Below, in pieces: positions 62,115-64,000 of a DNA stretch of 64,000 bases. Below the pieces are notes generated by a model. That model had not been told where the DNA came from and made no database searches. It worked only from the letters and a program-made list of their open reading frames with translations. Every line of letters begins with the position of its first letter. The first letter of the stretch is position 1. This DNA is from CAZOWW01 sp964583765 (GTDB lineage: Bacteria > Actinomycetota > Actinomycetes > Actinomycetales > Kineosporiaceae), in the NCBI GenBank assembly GCA_964583765.1, contig CAZOWW010000012.1, forward strand, positions 1-64,000. The letters run 5' to 3'. A program made the translations under genes and the position numbers.

Positions 62115-62192
62115 CCGTCGCCCGATCGGAGCACCCTGGTCGGACCAGGACGTCGACCCAGGGTGGCGGGCCAGACGGCGATCGGGTGACGG
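62115..62192 (-). promoter_or_regulatory. Large nested hairpin between the prepilin peptidase gene and pilM
   Basis: The outer arms CCGTCGCCCGATCG (62115-62128) and CGATCGGGTGACGG (62179-62192) pair in 13 of 14 positions. Inside, CACCCTGG (62132-62139) pairs with CCAGGGTG (62158-62165), and a further CTGGTC/GACCAG hairpin fits in that loop. It lies just after the prepilin peptidase stop in a 239-bp spacer that otherwise holds no gene. It may be a terminator, attenuator or RNA-processing site. Confidence 0.6.
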
Positions 62193-62206
62193 GCCGGAGG
62201 GAGAGC

Positions 62207-62992
62207 TCAGGCCTGCCCGGAGAGGGACAGGTAGACGTGCGCCAGCGGCGCCCCGACGAGCAGGGCGAGCCAGGCCCCGGCGAGCATCGACGGCCCGAAG
62301 GGCACCTTGGTCTTGCGCCGGGCGCGTCCGGCGAGGATCAGCACCACGCCGACCAGACCGCCGATCAGGAACCCGAGGAAGGCACCGACCGCCAGTTGGC
62401 CCCAGCCGAACCAGCCCAGCGCCATGCCCAGCACCCCGGACAGCTTGACGTCACCCCGGCCCATGCCGCGCGGGTTCACCAGGTAGGGCACCGCGTAGAG
62501 GAGGAACATGCCCACGCCGCCCACGGCCGCGCCGAGCAGCCGCGAGGGGTGGTGCTCGGCGAGCGCGGCAAGGGTGAGCAGGACCGCGAGCACGGGGTAG
62601 CCGGGCAGGACGATCACGTCCGGCAGACGCTTCACGTCCAGGTCGATCAGCGCGAGCGCGATCGAGACGGCGGCCAGCCAGCACAGTGCCGGCAGACGCC
62701 AGGACGGTCCGGCCCACAGCGCCAGGCCGGCGAAGGCCAGGGCCGTGCCCGCCTCCACGAGCGGGTAGCGGGCACTGATCGGTTCCCGGCAGTCCCGGCA
62801 GCGGGCCCGCAGCAGGAGCCAGGACAGCACCGGCACGTTGTCCCGGGGCCGCACCGGGTGCCCGCAGCGGGGGCAGTGGCTGCCCGGGCGCACGACGGAT
62901 TCCCCCGCCGGCACCCGGGCCACCACCACGTTGAGGAACGAGCCGAGGAGCAGCCCGACCAGGCCGAGCAGCACCGCCGTCAGGATCGTCAC
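62207..62992 (-). CDS. pilD: Prepilin peptidase / N-methyltransferase (A24)
   Basis: Membrane aspartic protease that cleaves type III signal peptides of pilins and methylates the new N-terminus. The 261-residue protein has GSFLNVVVAR, a zinc-like tetracysteine CPRC...CRDC (Cys40, 43, 65, 68), the first catalytic Asp in ALIDLDVKRLPD (Asp117) and the second in GMGRGDVKL (Asp180), with about seven transmembrane helices. The long form with the methyltransferase domain is present. The GTG at 62992 has no strong ribosome-binding site. Confidence 0.95.
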   Translation of the reverse strand: MTILTAVLLGLVGLLLGSFLNVVVARVPAGESVVRPGSHCPRCGHPVRPRDNVPVLSWLLLRARCRDCREPISARYPLVEAGTALAFAGLALWAGPSWRLPALCWLAAVSIALALIDLDVKRLPDVIVLPGYPVLAVLLTLAALAEHHPSRLLGAAVGGVGMFLLYAVPYLVNPRGMGRGDVKLSGVLGMALGWFGWGQLAVGAFLGFLIGGLVGVVLILAGRARRKTKVPFGPSMLAGAWLALLVGAPLAHVYLSLSGQA

Positions 62993-63022
62993 CCCGGCAG
63001 GTTACCGGTAGCTACCGTCTGG

Positions 63023-64000
63023 TCACGGCTTCTCGTAGGTGTTCTTCAGGGCCGCGTTCTCGGCCCCCGCGGGGGCGTTCCACTTCTGCTTGGTCGAACC
63101 GTCACAGGTGTTGACGAGGATCGTGCCCCACTGCTGGTCGTAGGTGCTCGCCTCACTGGCCCCGGTCGGGTTGAGCTCGAAACAGAGACCGTTGGACTTC
63201 GTCTTGATGATCCAGGAGGTGCTGTAGGAGCCCGTGTCGTAGTTGTTGCGCACCCACTTCTGGGAGTTGTCCGAGGTGCTGCACTGCTTCAGGAGCACGC
63301 GGGCACCCGCGGTCGGCGGGGTCGAGTTCGAGCCGGCGTAGAGGCAGTAGAGGGTGTCGCCGCTCGGCGCGGCCCCCCCGCAGCCGGTGCTGGGCACCGC
63401 ACCGTTGTCGTTGTCGGTGCAGAGCTGGCTGGTCGTGGTGTCCCAGTAGAACTTCTGGTTCCACAGCAGGTACGAGGCGCTCGGCTTCTGCTTGCAGGGG
63501 TACCCGATGAGCCAGGTGGCCGAGGGGTTGGCGCCGGTGATGTCCAGGCACCGTCCGAAGTACTTGTAGTTCACCAACTGCTGCGTGGCGTCACCGGCCT
63601 TGCCCGCGCCGACCGCCGCGGTCGGCGAGAAGGTGTGCTGGTCGTCATAGGAACCCGAGCACTCGTTCTTCACGACCACGTTGGTGGTGACCGTGGGGAA
63701 CGCACTGGCGCTGGCCGAGTTCACGGTCAGGCACCAGCCGTTGGTGTTGCCGTTCACCGCCGCGGCGCCCTCGAACCGACCCACGTCATTGAAGCTCCAC
63801 AGCTGCTGGGCATCCGTGGTACTGCAGGCCGCAAGGACGGCGATCGAACCGTTGGGATTGCCCTTGATGCAGAACAGGGTGCCGGCAGCGTTCTGGGTCT
63901 CCAGCAGCAGGTTGGTCGTGTACGACCACTGCTGCTTGATGTCCGTGGCCGAGCACGGAGCCACCTGCACGTTGGCACCGATGACCTGGGAGGCCGTGGT
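63023..64000 (-). CDS. Ricin-B-lectin-type beta-trefoil protein, 5' end outside window
   Basis: The 325 visible residues are the C-terminal part of a larger protein; the frame stays open to the window edge (TTASQVIGANVQVAPC...). It contains repeated QxW-type motifs of beta-trefoil lectins (QQWSYT, QQLWSF, QKWVRN, QKWNAP) and many spaced cysteines, suggesting an exported, disulfide-rich, probably carbohydrate-binding protein. The adjacent prepilin peptidase and pilMNO suggest a pilin-like or pilus-tip adhesin, but the N-terminus needed to test this is missing. Codons are less extreme in GC than in neighbours. Confidence 0.78.
   Translation of the reverse strand, partial: TTASQVIGANVQVAPCSATDIKQQWSYTTNLLLETQNAAGTLFCIKGNPNGSIAVLAACSTTDAQQLWSFNDVGRFEGAAAVNGNTNGWCLTVNSASASAFPTVTTNVVVKNECSGSYDDQHTFSPTAAVGAGKAGDATQQLVNYKYFGRCLDITGANPSATWLIGYPCKQKPSASYLLWNQKFYWDTTTSQLCTDNDNGAVPSTGCGGAAPSGDTLYCLYAGSNSTPPTAGARVLLKQCSTSDNSQKWVRNNYDTGSYSTSWIIKTKSNGLCFELNPTGASEASTYDQQWGTILVNTCDGSTKQKWNAPAGAENAALKNTYEKP

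Noticed and set aside
61968..62206. A c-di-GMP riboswitch in the pilM leader.
   Set aside because: The hairpins do not show the conserved cores of c-di-GMP class I or II aptamers as I know them.

Overview
The window is very GC-rich chromosomal DNA from an actinobacterium (Actinomycetes). This is shown by the gene content and order (hisI-trpE-trp membrane protein-HGxxPAAW-trpCBA-lgt; pyrR-pyrBC-carAB-pyrKDF-mihF-gmk-rpoZ-coaBC-metK-priA; bldD beside pyrR; aroCKB-efp-nusB), by actinobacterial hallmark proteins (BldD with a c-di-GMP motif, mycobacterial-type integration host factor, a helicase-dead PriA) and by frequent GTG starts. The genus cannot be fixed from the sequence. Class 1B PyrD/PyrK and a pilMNO/prepilin-peptidase cluster next to aroC would fit lineages such as Kineosporiales or Cellulomonadaceae, but that is inference. 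I see no rRNA, tRNA, insertion sequence, prophage or CRISPR array.

Layout. 0.2-8.2 kb: a VOC protein, pyruvate kinase and glutamate synthase gltBD. 8.5-17.6 kb: a minus-strand operon reading hisI-trpE-membrane protein-(100-N assembly gap in a 21-bp minisatellite)-HGxxPAAW-DUF4282-trpC-trpB-trpA-lgt. 17.8-21.9 kb: a plus-strand island with a TIGR03085-type protein, an orphan membrane protein, a MauE/DoxX redox membrane protein and two tandem membrane-anchored DsbA-like proteins; the second has an aberrant C-terminus. 21.9-26.8 kb: rpe, an FMN riboswitch, then ribE-ribBA-ribH-hisE-hisG. 26.9-37.8 kb: an inserted membrane protein, then rsmB, fmt, def, priA, metK, coaBC, rpoZ, gmk and mihF. 38-48.8 kb: the complete UMP pathway apart from pyrE. 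48.9-51.4 kb: bldD, nusB, efp, aroQ. 51.7-55.5 kb: an alpha/beta hydrolase, an XRE-TPR regulator and a multi-TM glycosyltransferase-like protein, lying between aroQ and aroB. 55.5-58.4 kb: aroB-aroK-aroC. 58.6-64 kb: type IV pilus inner-membrane genes, a prepilin peptidase and the 3' part of a ricin-B-lectin-type protein cut by the window edge.

How it works together. Most of the window is primary metabolism packed into translationally coupled operons. At least 15 junctions are 4-bp GTGA/ATGA overlaps. Shikimate, tryptophan, histidine, riboflavin and pyrimidine genes sit near translation and replication housekeeping genes. Visible regulation includes one clear FMN riboswitch, BldD-box-like sites in the bldD/pyrR intergenic region, palindromes ahead of gltB and several strong hairpin terminators.

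No clearly new defence or mobile system is visible. The parts that most deserve a second look are the MauE plus tandem DsbA module, the pilus cluster with its structured intergenic RNA and adjacent lectin, the regulator/GT87 insertion, a duplicated start region between pyrK and pyrD, and several short-period minisatellites, some in frame at protein termini.
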